Of a DNA stretch of 30,165 bases, positions 8,719-16,207 are shown piece by piece. Made by a program: the position numbers and the translations under genes. The notes under the pieces are model-generated. The model was not told the DNA's origin, ran no database searches, and saw only the letters and a program-made list of their open reading frames with translations. Origin of the DNA: Flavobacteriales bacterium UBA1937 (GTDB lineage Bacteria > Bacteroidota > Bacteroidia > Flavobacteriales > Weeksellaceae); contig DDFD01000017.1 of NCBI GenBank assembly GCA_002337005.1, positions 2,558 through 32,722 of the forward strand. The letters run 5' to 3'. Position 1 is the stretch's first letter, and each line of letters begins with the position of its first letter.

Positions 8719-9805
8719 CTCTCTTCTCTTTTTTCCCGAGGTTATTTTTAAAATCTTCAATCCTAAAATCCGTCCCGAAATTACCTTTTTCTATTTTTTC
8801 TTTAGAATACAATCGATAGTCATTTTCGGTTTTATCAAGAAGGTAATCATAAGGTCCTACAGATGAGATTAATTTTACCAAAACTGGCGATATTTCTAGC
8901 GTAATAAACATCATCATAATGAAAAACGATGCCAAAGCCATCACTTTATTGGTGTCTCCTAATTCTGATAAAGCTTGTAATCTGGCAGCAAAACCATCAA
9001 ATTTATTCTCAGCTTTTTCAGAATTTTTTTGTTCGGTTTGTAGATTTTTATACACTCCAGATATTTGTTCGTCCAGATATTTCAATCTTGGTTGCATCTG
9101 TTTTTGATAATTTTCTAAATCTTTTTTGCGCTGCTCTTTTAGCTCTTGTTTTCTTTTGGCATTGCTCCCAAAACCTACTTTACCAGAGGTAAGACCTGTT
9201 TGTTTCCCTAGAATTTCTTTTTCTAATTCTACCGTTGCAGAATCTAAACTGGTTTGCTTTGCTTGAATTTGTTTTTGAATTTGAGATTTTTCTTCGGCAA
9301 AAGGACCAGACTGCTGAAGAATTCTACCATTCATTGTTTTCTGAAGCTCGGTTTTATTTCTTTGAATAATGGTATTCAGTTGTTTATTAACTTCTTTCTC
9401 AAAAATTTTCAGTTCTAACGGTTTAGAAATCACAATTCCGAGGAAAGTTGCCAAAATAAGACGCGGAACTGCCATCAAAAATTGATTCCAAAAAGTTCCT
9501 GTTTTTTTAATGGAAGAAACAATGTATCTGTCTAGATTAAAAATCATTAATCCCCAAAGAATTCCGAAACCAATTGCGGTAAACTCATTCTCAAAAACAG
9601 TGTACATTGCATAACTTGCCGAAAGCGTAGCAAAAACTGCGGTAAAAAGTACAATTCCTCCAATTCCTGCATATTTATTCCATTCGCTGGGAGATTTTCT
9701 AAGGATATGAATATTAGCTCCTGAACAAATCATTAAAAACTGTTGAAACCAGTTCATCTGATGCTGTTGAGCGTTTTTATGCGGAGTTTGATTTTTATTT
9801 TCCAT
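8705..9805 (-). CDS. DUF4407 domain membrane protein with long coiled coil
   Basis: This 366-residue protein resembles the DUF4407 family, whose biochemical role is not known. After a polar N-terminus (HQMNWFQQFLMICSGANIHIL) there are three hydrophobic segments (about 46-66, 72-92, 108-128). The family-typical WGLMIFNLDRYIVSS lies near 84-98. A long charged region follows (about 130-260), rich in Lys, Glu and Gln and likely coiled coil. One more membrane segment (about 275-300, SFFIMMMFITLEISPVLVK) and a short cytosolic tail end the protein. The arrangement suggests an inner-membrane protein with a large helical domain on one side. It has its own terminator and no obvious operon partner. I see no TAnnTTTG box directly upstream. 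Confidence 0.85.
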   Translation of the reverse strand: MENKNQTPHKNAQQHQMNWFQQFLMICSGANIHILRKSPSEWNKYAGIGGIVLFTAVFATLSASYAMYTVFENEFTAIGFGILWGLMIFNLDRYIVSSIKKTGTFWNQFLMAVPRLILATFLGIVISKPLELKIFEKEVNKQLNTIIQRNKTELQKTMNGRILQQSGPFAEEKSQIQKQIQAKQTSLDSATVELEKEILGKQTGLTSGKVGFGSNAKRKQELKEQRKKDLENYQKQMQPRLKYLDEQISGVYKNLQTEQKNSEKAENKFDGFAARLQALSELGDTNKVMALASFFIMMMFITLEISPVLVKLISSVGPYDYLLDKTENDYRLYSKEKIEKGNFGTDFRIEDFKNNLGKKEKRENEL

Positions 9806-10096
9806 AAAATATTTTGTTGATTGGTCGTATTATAACGTTACAATGTTACGAATAGTATTAGGTTTTACACAGTAAAATATTGATGAAATGCTTTTTAACT
9901 ACTATTCATTTGATTTTCTGATGATTAAATATTTCGTCACAAATTAATTCTGCTTTACTTTATCAACAACCTTGCCAAAATTTAACATAATTTTAAGAAA
10001 TGAATAATAATTTGTTTTTATGGAGTGAAAATTTTAGTGATTTTGGCGCGAGCGAAGCGAGCGTCAATTGTTTTCAAAGTTTTACACACGCAAATT

Positions 10097-10146
10097 CCCC
10101 TTCTTTTAGAAGGGGCGTCTTCAAAAATTTACAATTTTTGAAGACG
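10097..10146. repeat. Double hairpin palindromic element
   Basis: Two perfect hairpins are packed back to back. The first has 8-bp arms (10097-10104 / 10108-10115, starting CCCCTTCT) around TTT. The second has 14-bp arms (10116-10129 / 10133-10146) around TAC. There is no gap between them. It is too elaborate for a plain terminator and has no adjacent T-tract. It could be a REP-like or non-autonomous mobile palindrome. Confidence 0.75.
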
Positions 10147-10254
10147 GGGTAGTTTATCAATAGTGAAAGAATTACTGAAAGTGAATAATAGCCCTGATTG
10201 ACTCCTTATAGTCGTCGAACCACTGCGTTAGGTTTGAGCGGTTTGTCTGAGCAC

Positions 10255-10272
10255 ATCCCGATTTATCGGGAT
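10255..10272. repeat. Small palindrome
   Basis: ATCCCGAT (10255-10262) pairs perfectly with ATCGGGAT (10265-10272) across a 2-nt loop. It lies in the same repeat-like spacer, between the double hairpin and the 3' end of the Omp85 gene. Confidence 0.6.
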
Positions 10273-10342
10273 TGCGAGTAGCGAAAGCAGGACAGAAAGT
10301 GGGAAAAGCGAAAGCTAATTGCTTCAAAAAATTTTAAAAATT

Positions 10343-11947
10343 CTAGAATTTGCTGATGATTCCCCAATGAATTTTGGTGTCTTGAAATTGGAAAGGATTA
10401 CCAAATTCTTGTCCGTTTGAAATCTGAAAAGTCATTAAACCAATCGGTAAAATAAAGTTAAAACCTAATCCAAAACTATACAATTTGCTGGTAGTTTTGA
10501 GCGAAGAATTTCGCACGTTTGCCAATTGCCCGAAAACATCAAAAAACGCTTGATTGCTTACCAAATAACGATATTCTACGCCACCGAAAGCATAAAAATC
10601 TGTAAAAAGAGACTGCTCATTAAAACCACGCAACGAGTTATAACCGCCTATCCTAAAGAGTTCATTCGTGGTGATTTCTCCATCTGAATCTAGCATTGCA
10701 GATTCTGCTTTCACATTGAAGTAATGATTTCCTTTGAGATGAAAATTGCGCTCTGCGAACAAAAAATAACGATTTTGTTTGAACGTTTTTTCTAAATTTT
10801 GATAGTAAGAACTCAGCAAATCTGCTTCGGCGATGATTTTGGTTTTGTAAATAAAAAGTGGCTCTTCTGAGGTTTCTGCAAATTCATAAAAAGCACCAAT
10901 TCCTTTCTTGCTAAAATCTTGTCCCGAAGTATAAGTATCATCTAAAACCGAAGAAATCTCAAAGTTTCCTCTTGCTCCAATTTTTTGTTTTGGCGAAAGA
11001 TGATAATACAACGCAGGACGAAATTTCACATTGGCAAAAGTAGAATCTTGACGGTAAATATTCATATTAAGATTGATACCAATGTTAGAGCCAAAAAGAT
11101 AAGGAATATCGGTCTGTAAGTCGAAGTTTTGTCCGCTTTGTTGGTTTCTTTGCCAGTACAACGAGATGCTTTCAAAACTATTGAACACATTTTTTAAATT
11201 AAGATTAATGCTTCCTGTAAAGCTAAATTTCTTCTTATCATTATTCCCGAAACCGATAATTCCATCAAAATTATTGGCCTTTTTCTTCTGAAAAGTAAGG
11301 TAAATCTGGGTAGAATCTTTCGTAAAAAGCGTTTGTGGAGTTTTTTCAAGAATCAAAAAAGGATGGTTTTCTAACCTTGAATTGATTTTGAGAAGATTTT
11401 CGTCATCATATTTTTTGCCTACAAATTCTTTTTCTAAATTCTTGACGAAACGTTTTGGAACTTTGGTAAAACCTTGCAAAACAAAACCATTAATCTGTCT
11501 TTTATCTCCTTTGAAAACTGAAATTTCAACTTTTGGAACCTCATTTTCTAATCCTAAAAATTTGGTTTTTACTCTGTTAAAAGCAAAACCTTCGTCTGTA
11601 TATTTTTGATTGATTTGCTTTTTTAAAGAATCTAAATTTTTGGTGAAAATTTCTTTTTTAAGTTTTAAATTTTCTGAAATTTCGTCTGAAAGTTTTACTT
11701 TGGCTTCATTGAAATTTTTGCCTTTATCAAAAATAATTTTTGTGGCTTTATCTATTTTTTCAACGTTTAAAATCTTGGTAAAATAGTAATTATTTTCCGC
11801 CAAAGAATCTAGAAATTTCACTGCGGAAAGAGAGTCTTTTTTTACAAATTCTTTTTTGGTTTGAGTATCAATTAAGATGAATTGTTTCTGTTGCGCATTA
11901 AAAAAAACGCAATAAAGAACAAAAAATATTTTAAAAAATAACTTCAA
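10343..11947 (-). CDS. Omp85-family (BamA/TamA/ShlB-like) outer membrane protein, TTG start
   Basis: This 534-residue protein has a signal peptide (KLFFKIFFVLYCVFFNAQ), a periplasmic part of roughly 200 residues, and a C-terminal 16-strand-type barrel. At least one POTRA-like fold is present (about 150-220, INGFVLQGFTKVPKRFVKNL). The barrel begins near GFGNNDKKKFSFTGSINL. The family hallmark is the loop 6 motif RIGGYNSLRGFNEQ (RGF near residue 440). The protein ends in Phe, as expected for an outer-membrane barrel. Omp85 proteins insert or translocate outer-membrane proteins; this one is shorter than BamA (fewer POTRAs), so its client is unclear. No ATG fits: the frame is closed by TGA at 11954-11956 and the only start yielding the signal peptide is TTG at 11947. 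It sits 37 bp after the dehydrogenase gene, probably in the same transcript. Confidence 0.85.
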   Translation of the reverse strand: MKLFFKIFFVLYCVFFNAQQKQFILIDTQTKKEFVKKDSLSAVKFLDSLAENNYYFTKILNVEKIDKATKIIFDKGKNFNEAKVKLSDEISENLKLKKEIFTKNLDSLKKQINQKYTDEGFAFNRVKTKFLGLENEVPKVEISVFKGDKRQINGFVLQGFTKVPKRFVKNLEKEFVGKKYDDENLLKINSRLENHPFLILEKTPQTLFTKDSTQIYLTFQKKKANNFDGIIGFGNNDKKKFSFTGSINLNLKNVFNSFESISLYWQRNQQSGQNFDLQTDIPYLFGSNIGINLNMNIYRQDSTFANVKFRPALYYHLSPKQKIGARGNFEISSVLDDTYTSGQDFSKKGIGAFYEFAETSEEPLFIYKTKIIAEADLLSSYYQNLEKTFKQNRYFLFAERNFHLKGNHYFNVKAESAMLDSDGEITTNELFRIGGYNSLRGFNEQSLFTDFYAFGGVEYRYLVSNQAFFDVFGQLANVRNSSLKTTSKLYSFGLGFNFILPIGLMTFQISNGQEFGNPFQFQDTKIHWGIISKF

Positions 11948-11950
11948 TAA

Positions 11951-11978
11951 TTTTCAACTTTCAATTCTCAATTTTCAA
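11951..11978 (-). repeat. Period-7 degenerate tandem repeat between dehydrogenase and Omp85 genes
   Basis: On the minus strand the units read TTGAAAA, TTGAGAA, TTGAAAG, TTGAAAA, in perfect 7-bp phase. The array fills most of the 37-bp gap and runs directly into the TTG start codon of the Omp85 gene. It contains the in-frame TGA that closes the frame upstream. Confidence 0.85.
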
Positions 11979-11984
11979 CTAAAA

Positions 11985-12785
11985 TTAATCCATTTTATTA
12001 TATTTCTTCATCAGATTTTCATAGGTTTTCTGTGGAAGAATCCATTTGAGAGGAACGCCAATTTTCTGTCCGAATTTCCCGAAATAGTAATGCGCTTTCC
12101 AAGATTTTTTGGCTAATAATTTTTCGATATAAAGTGCCACTTCTAAAGGTTGGGTTCCTTCATCTACGTGAGCATTCATCACAGAATACACTTTTTCGTA
12201 TATTTTTTTATAAGGTTCAGAGATTTGAGTTTTAACTCTATTTTCAGCAATTTTAGTTTTAATATCGCCCAAATGTAAACTACAAATTTCTACATTCCAT
12301 TGATAAACTTCGTAACGCATTGCTTCCGTCACTTTATCTAAAGCCGCTTTTGAAGCCGAATAAAATCCACGAAACGGAAGTCCCATTTCAGAACCAATAC
12401 TCGAAATATTAATGATTTTCCCAGATTTTTGTTCACGCATTTTTGGCATTACAGCACTCATCATTTGAACTGCACCAATTAAATTCAGATTAAATAACTC
12501 TGAAATATTTTCTTTGGTAGAATCTTCTATCGGACCAGGCATTCCTTTTCCTGCATTATTGATGAGAACATCTATTCTAGTTTCCGTTTTCAGAATTTCT
12601 GAAATGGCAGCTTGAACTTGTGCGTTATCTGTAATATCTGTTGGTATCGTAGTGAAATATTCACTTTCTACATTTTTTCGACTTAAGCCAAAAACTTTGT
12701 GCCCTTTTTTGCCGAAATATTCAGCCAAAGTAAAGCCAATTCCTGTTGAAGTTCCGGTGATGATGATTGTTTTAGATTGTTGCAT
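11985..12785 (-). CDS. SDR family NAD(P)-dependent oxidoreductase
   Basis: This 266-residue classical short-chain dehydrogenase is probably cytosolic. The Rossmann nucleotide motif TGTSTGIGF lies near residues 11-19, the structural NNAG near 86-89, and the catalytic triad in ISSIGSEMGLPFRGFYSASK (Ser, then YxxxK). FGLSRK after the second strand carries an Arg, consistent with NADPH preference. The substrate cannot be inferred. The C-terminal ~60 residues (HYYFGKFGQKIGVPLKWILP) are longer than the minimal fold. The ATG start overlaps the end of the preceding 140-residue gene by 14 bp, so the two are likely translationally coupled, and the Omp85 gene follows after 37 bp. Confidence 0.93.
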   Translation of the reverse strand: MQQSKTIIITGTSTGIGFTLAEYFGKKGHKVFGLSRKNVESEYFTTIPTDITDNAQVQAAISEILKTETRIDVLINNAGKGMPGPIEDSTKENISELFNLNLIGAVQMMSAVMPKMREQKSGKIINISSIGSEMGLPFRGFYSASKAALDKVTEAMRYEVYQWNVEICSLHLGDIKTKIAENRVKTQISEPYKKIYEKVYSVMNAHVDEGTQPLEVALYIEKLLAKKSWKAHYYFGKFGQKIGVPLKWILPQKTYENLMKKYNKMD

Positions 12786-13194
12786 TTTTATGAAAAAATA
12801 TTTTATGAATTCTGAAAGGAAGAATAATTACCCAAATTAATATATTATTAAAAAATGACAAATTTAAACTATGAAGTTTTATTAAATAAAGATAGCTATC
12901 ATAATGATTTATAGGATTATCATACCAAGATAAATCTTTTCTTTCTGTGATGTTATAATACCAAAATAAAATATTAAAAATTATTAATACTATAGTTGTA
13001 AACTTATTTTCAATTCTAATACTTAATATAAATATCAACAAAATAATTATTGAATATATTTTGGGTTGTCCATCAAATTCCCAAAATTTTATTCCTTCAA
13101 TAAAAACCAATAATAAACATACAGCCAAAACTGTTGAAATAAAGTTTTTGGTATAAATATTTACACTCAAAAAAGTGGAAAAATCTATTTTCAT
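12772..13194 (-). CDS. Small orphan membrane protein (140 aa)
   Basis: I do not recognise a family. The protein is very hydrophobic, with predicted membrane segments at about 18-36 (ISTVLAVCLLLVFIEGIKF), 45-60, 64-82 and 112-130, and it is rich in Ile, Phe and Tyr. There is no signal peptide cleavage motif. It overlaps the downstream dehydrogenase start by 14 bp on the same strand, which favours a real co-translated gene. Its codon use is more AT-rich than its metabolic neighbours. It could be a lineage-specific accessory gene. Confidence 0.6.
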   Translation of the reverse strand: MKIDFSTFLSVNIYTKNFISTVLAVCLLLVFIEGIKFWEFDGQPKIYSIIILLIFILSIRIENKFTTIVLIIFNILFWYYNITERKDLSWYDNPINHYDSYLYLIKLHSLNLSFFNNILIWVIILPFRIHKIFFHKNATI

Positions 13195-13263
13195 TATTTA
13201 ATTATCACAAGGTTCATCAATTTAAAATTATTGAGACGCTTTGCTTTTTCAAGATAAATATTT

Positions 13264-13701
13264 TTAATCTAAATTTTCTTTTTCTACAAATACTATAATT
13301 TTGTCTTTATCAATTCTACAAAAAATAGAATCTCCTATTTTTCTTTCAACAGTATAGATTTTTGAATTGTATTTAATTCTGTCTGAATTTATTACTTTTA
13401 AATCCAATATTTTGAATCCTTTATCTTCTTTCAAATAATGATTTTCGGAATCAAAGCTTATAACCAAAATACTCTCAACAGTTGGAACTATTTTTTTTAT
13501 CAAAACTTGATTTCTATACACTAATTTACTATCAAAAAGGTATTTTTTCCCTTTATAAAAGACATAACAATTTTTTGGATATAAACTATAAGCATCAAAT
13601 TCTGCCGTAATTACTTGATAATCTTTTTTAACAAAAAAAGAAGCAGTAAATACAATTCCAATAAGAATTAGTATTAATAAAAAGAATTTTTTCATTTGCA
13701 T
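13264..13701 (-). CDS. Small membrane-anchored hypothetical protein (145 aa)
   Basis: No family is recognised. An N-terminal hydrophobic segment (KKFFLLILILIGIVFTASFF, about 4-23) could be an uncleaved anchor, followed by about 120 residues of predicted beta-rich soluble domain facing the periplasm (e.g. CYVFYKGKKYLFDSKLVYR, KIYTVERKIGDSIFC). Met1 (13701) or Met3 (13695) may be the start; nothing decides between them. It lies 69 bp upstream of the other orphan gene, with no promoter box seen. It is about as AT-rich as its neighbour and may belong to the same accessory patch between aroA and the dehydrogenase. Confidence 0.6.
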   Translation of the reverse strand: MQMKKFFLLILILIGIVFTASFFVKKDYQVITAEFDAYSLYPKNCYVFYKGKKYLFDSKLVYRNQVLIKKIVPTVESILVISFDSENHYLKEDKGFKILDLKVINSDRIKYNSKIYTVERKIGDSIFCRIDKDKIIVFVEKENLD

Positions 13702-13750
13702 AATTTAAAAGCCTTTGCATTCTCCGTGTAAAAACTACGTGAACTCTATG

Positions 13751-15007
13751 TTATTGCCTCTTCGTAATTTCAAAAAAATCCTTCCAAAAATCTGGATAAG
13801 ATTTTTCTACTACGTCTTCGTTTTGTATATTCAATTCTTTCACCAAAGCAAAAGGCGCAAAACTCATTGCCATTCTGTGATCATTATAAGTGGTGATAGA
13901 AATATCATTTTTTGGTTCAAAAAACGCTAAAGATTTGATGGAATTTTCTGTAATTTCTGTGGTACAACCAATTTTTTCTAATTCGTTTTGCAATGCAACC
14001 AATCTGTCTGTTTCCTTCACTTTCAAAGTTCCTAAACCAGAAATTTCAAAAGGCAATTTCAGCGCAACACACGTCACACAAACGGTTTGTGCAATGTCTG
14101 GACAATCATTCATATCCAAAACAAATTTTTCAGGATATTGAAAACCACTATCTGGAACCAGCGTGATGAGATGTTCAGCAGCGTCTGAAATGGTATTTAC
14201 TCCGAAAAATTTAAGATAAATATTTTTAAGCGCAGAATCTCCTTGCAAAGAAAAGGCGTAGAAACTTTTCAGATGAATTCTTTTCTTTCCAATTGCTGCC
14301 AAAGAATAGAAATAAGACGCTGAACTCCAATCACTTTCTACCGTGTAATGCTTGATTTTAGACGAATGAAAATGCACATCTAATTGTTGGTTCAACAGAG
14401 ATGAATCTGTACTTAAAATTTTAATTAAATTGCCTTCAAAACGAGTTTCAATACCGATATCTTTTAAGATTTTCAACGTCATTTTGATGTAAGAACGAGA
14501 TGTAATTTCGCCTTGTAATTCTATTTCTAAACCGTTTTCTAAACTTGCACCAATCAATAATAATGAAGTTATAAACTGTGAAGAAATATTGGCAGGAATT
14601 TTTACAAAATTTTTCTCAATTTTCTTTCCGTGAATTTCTAATGGCGGAAAACCTTCGTTTTCAAGATAATTAATTTCTGCGCCTAACTCACGTAATGCAT
14701 CAACCAAAGGTTTTATTGGTCTTTGTTTCATCCGTTCAGAACCTGTGAGAATGGTTTTTCTACCTTCTTGAATCGCATAAAAAGACGTTAAAAAACGCAT
14801 TGCAGTTCCTGCGTGGTGAATATCCACTGTTTCAGAATCTTCGTTGAGTGCTTTTTGCAACAATTGAGTATCTTGGCTGTTTGATAGATTTTCTATTTTT
14901 AAATCTCCGAACAATTTACCCAAAATCAAAAGTCGGTTCGAAATACTTTTCGAACCTGTGATGGCAACGGTTTTTCCGTCTAGTAATTTTACTTTTTCTA
15001 TCTTCAT
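13751..15007 (-). CDS. aroA: 3-phosphoshikimate 1-carboxyvinyltransferase (EPSP synthase)
   Basis: AroA transfers the enolpyruvyl group of PEP to shikimate-3-phosphate, the sixth step of the shikimate pathway. The 418-residue length is normal. Visible motifs are the substrate-binding GSKSISNR (K20, S21, R25), AGTAMRFLT (66-74), the ISSQ phosphate-binding segment (141-144), the DCPD acidic motif (301-304), KETDRL (331-336, PEP-binding) and NDHRMAM (375-381). At the place of Pro101 in the E. coli enzyme (AGTAMRP) this protein has Phe72. It begins 55 bp after the MoxR stop on the same strand, so it could be read through from the MoxR operon. No TAnnTTTG box is seen upstream. Confidence 0.96.
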   Translation of the reverse strand: MKIEKVKLLDGKTVAITGSKSISNRLLILGKLFGDLKIENLSNSQDTQLLQKALNEDSETVDIHHAGTAMRFLTSFYAIQEGRKTILTGSERMKQRPIKPLVDALRELGAEINYLENEGFPPLEIHGKKIEKNFVKIPANISSQFITSLLLIGASLENGLEIELQGEITSRSYIKMTLKILKDIGIETRFEGNLIKILSTDSSLLNQQLDVHFHSSKIKHYTVESDWSSASYFYSLAAIGKKRIHLKSFYAFSLQGDSALKNIYLKFFGVNTISDAAEHLITLVPDSGFQYPEKFVLDMNDCPDIAQTVCVTCVALKLPFEISGLGTLKVKETDRLVALQNELEKIGCTTEITENSIKSLAFFEPKNDISITTYNDHRMAMSFAPFALVKELNIQNEDVVEKSYPDFWKDFFEITKRQ

Positions 15008-15062
15008 TAATACAACAATTTATTTAAATTTTATACCAGTTTACACTGATTGAGTAAATTTT

Positions 15063-16103
15063 CTATCTTGGAATTTCTATACTTTCTAAAATTTGTTTGA
15101 TGATTTCATCGGCAGTTAAACCTTCCATTTCACGTTCTGGAGAAACCATTACTCTGTGTCTTAAAACACTTACCGCAGCTTCTTTAATATCTTCCGGAGT
15201 TACGAAATCTCTACCTCTAATTGCAGCGAAAGCTTTACTTGCCATAAGAAGCGCTAAACTTGCTCTTGGCGAAGCTCCTAAATATAAAAACTGATTTTCT
15301 CTAGTATTCACCGTGATTTTCGCAATGTATTCTAGTAAATGAGGTTCTACAATGATTTCTTTTACCAAATTTTGGAAATTCTTCAACTGATTTCCAGAAA
15401 TTACCGATTGTACTTGAGAAATTTTATCGTCTAATCTATTTTCGTGATGGTTTTTCACGATTTCCATTTCTTGAGAAAGATTAGGATAATCTACATTAAT
15501 TTTAAACAAAAATCTGTCTAATTGCGCTTCAGGAAGTCTATACGTTCCTTCGTGTTCTATAGGATTTTGAGTAGCAACTACCAAAAATGGTTGTTCCATT
15601 TTGTAGAGCGTTCCGTCCATTGTAATTTGGCGTTCTTCCATCACTTCGAAAAGTGCGGCTTGCGTTTTTGCAGGAGAACGGTTAATCTCATCAATCAAAA
15701 TAAAATTAGAGAAAATAGGTCCTTTTTTGAATTCAAATTCGGTGTTTTTAACATTGAAAACGGAAGTCCCCAAAATATCTGAAGGCATTAAATCTGGGGT
15801 AAATTGTATTCTGCTGAAACCTACAGAAATGGTTCTTGCCAATAATTTTGCAGTGATGGTTTTCGCAACACCAGGAACACCTTCTATAATCACGTGTCCG
15901 TTAGAAAGCAATGCTACCAAAAGATGCTCAATCATAGATTCTTGTCCTACAATTACTTTAGCGATTTCAGATTTTACTTTGGCAAGACTTTCGCTCAATT
16001 CTGTCATATCAATTCTTGAGTGAAATTCTGTCGCAGTTGGTTGTTCTACAGATGGTTGCTCTACGTTTTGTGACTCCAAATTTTGGTTATCCAAGTTTTC
16101 CAT
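15063..16103 (-). CDS. MoxR family AAA+ ATPase
   Basis: This 346-residue ATPase is thought, from family knowledge, to act as a chaperone for metal insertion or complex assembly. After a polar, Gln/Glu-rich N-terminus (1-30) come Walker A GVPGVAKT (75-82, K81), Walker B FILIDEINR (D138, E139), sensor 1 ATQNP (N180) and LPEAQLDRFLF with the arginine at 197. The C-terminal lid includes GASPRASLALLMASKAFA. It is the last gene of a same-strand set running SpoIIM, DUF4129, DUF4350, MoxR. A DUF58/VWA partner normally adjacent to MoxR is not present: the next gene is aroA. The 104-bp gap upstream suggests that it may also have its own transcription signal, though none is clear. Confidence 0.95.
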   Translation of the reverse strand: MENLDNQNLESQNVEQPSVEQPTATEFHSRIDMTELSESLAKVKSEIAKVIVGQESMIEHLLVALLSNGHVIIEGVPGVAKTITAKLLARTISVGFSRIQFTPDLMPSDILGTSVFNVKNTEFEFKKGPIFSNFILIDEINRSPAKTQAALFEVMEERQITMDGTLYKMEQPFLVVATQNPIEHEGTYRLPEAQLDRFLFKINVDYPNLSQEMEIVKNHHENRLDDKISQVQSVISGNQLKNFQNLVKEIIVEPHLLEYIAKITVNTRENQFLYLGASPRASLALLMASKAFAAIRGRDFVTPEDIKEAAVSVLRHRVMVSPEREMEGLTADEIIKQILESIEIPR

Positions 16104-16125
16104 TTTCTAAATATTTTTTATTTCA

Positions 16126-16161
16126 CGCAATGTCGCAAAGATTTTCGCAATGCGCGCAATG
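16126..16161. repeat. CGCAATG/CGCAAAG word cluster
   Basis: Four copies of a CGCAA(T/A)G heptamer occur at 16126, 16134, 16146 and 16155, in the 104-bp gap between the DUF4350 and MoxR genes. Spacing is irregular (8, 12, 9). Similar CGCAAAG-word spacers are, from memory, common between genes in Flavobacteriia; function is unknown. Confidence 0.6.
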
Positions 16162-16207
16162 TTTTTTCTAAATTACTAAATTCCAAAAAATTAGCACTTA
16201 TACAAAG

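Larger units (their letters stand above)
9806..10342. other. Gene-free 537-bp stretch with palindromes
   Basis: No convincing ORF or RNA gene is seen. The left 230 bp are AT-rich and hold the upstream region of the DUF4407 gene. The right half is less AT-rich and contains a GCGA-rich run (10046-10063), two adjacent hairpins (10097-10146), a further palindrome (10255-10272), and a tract of GCGAAAGC-like words (10275-10318). The texture resembles dispersed intergenic repeats of Flavobacteriia rather than a decayed gene. Confidence 0.7.

Noticed and set aside
9806..9850. TATAAT-like word on the minus strand upstream of the DUF4407 gene
   Set aside because: Bacteroidota housekeeping promoters use TAnnTTTG, and there is no matching -33 element. 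Such AT-rich words are expected by chance.
9806..10342. Possible tRNA, small RNA gene or insertion sequence remnant in the spacer
   Set aside because: No cloverleaf, CCA end, transposase frame or terminal repeats with target duplication could be traced. The hairpins alone do not establish an RNA gene.
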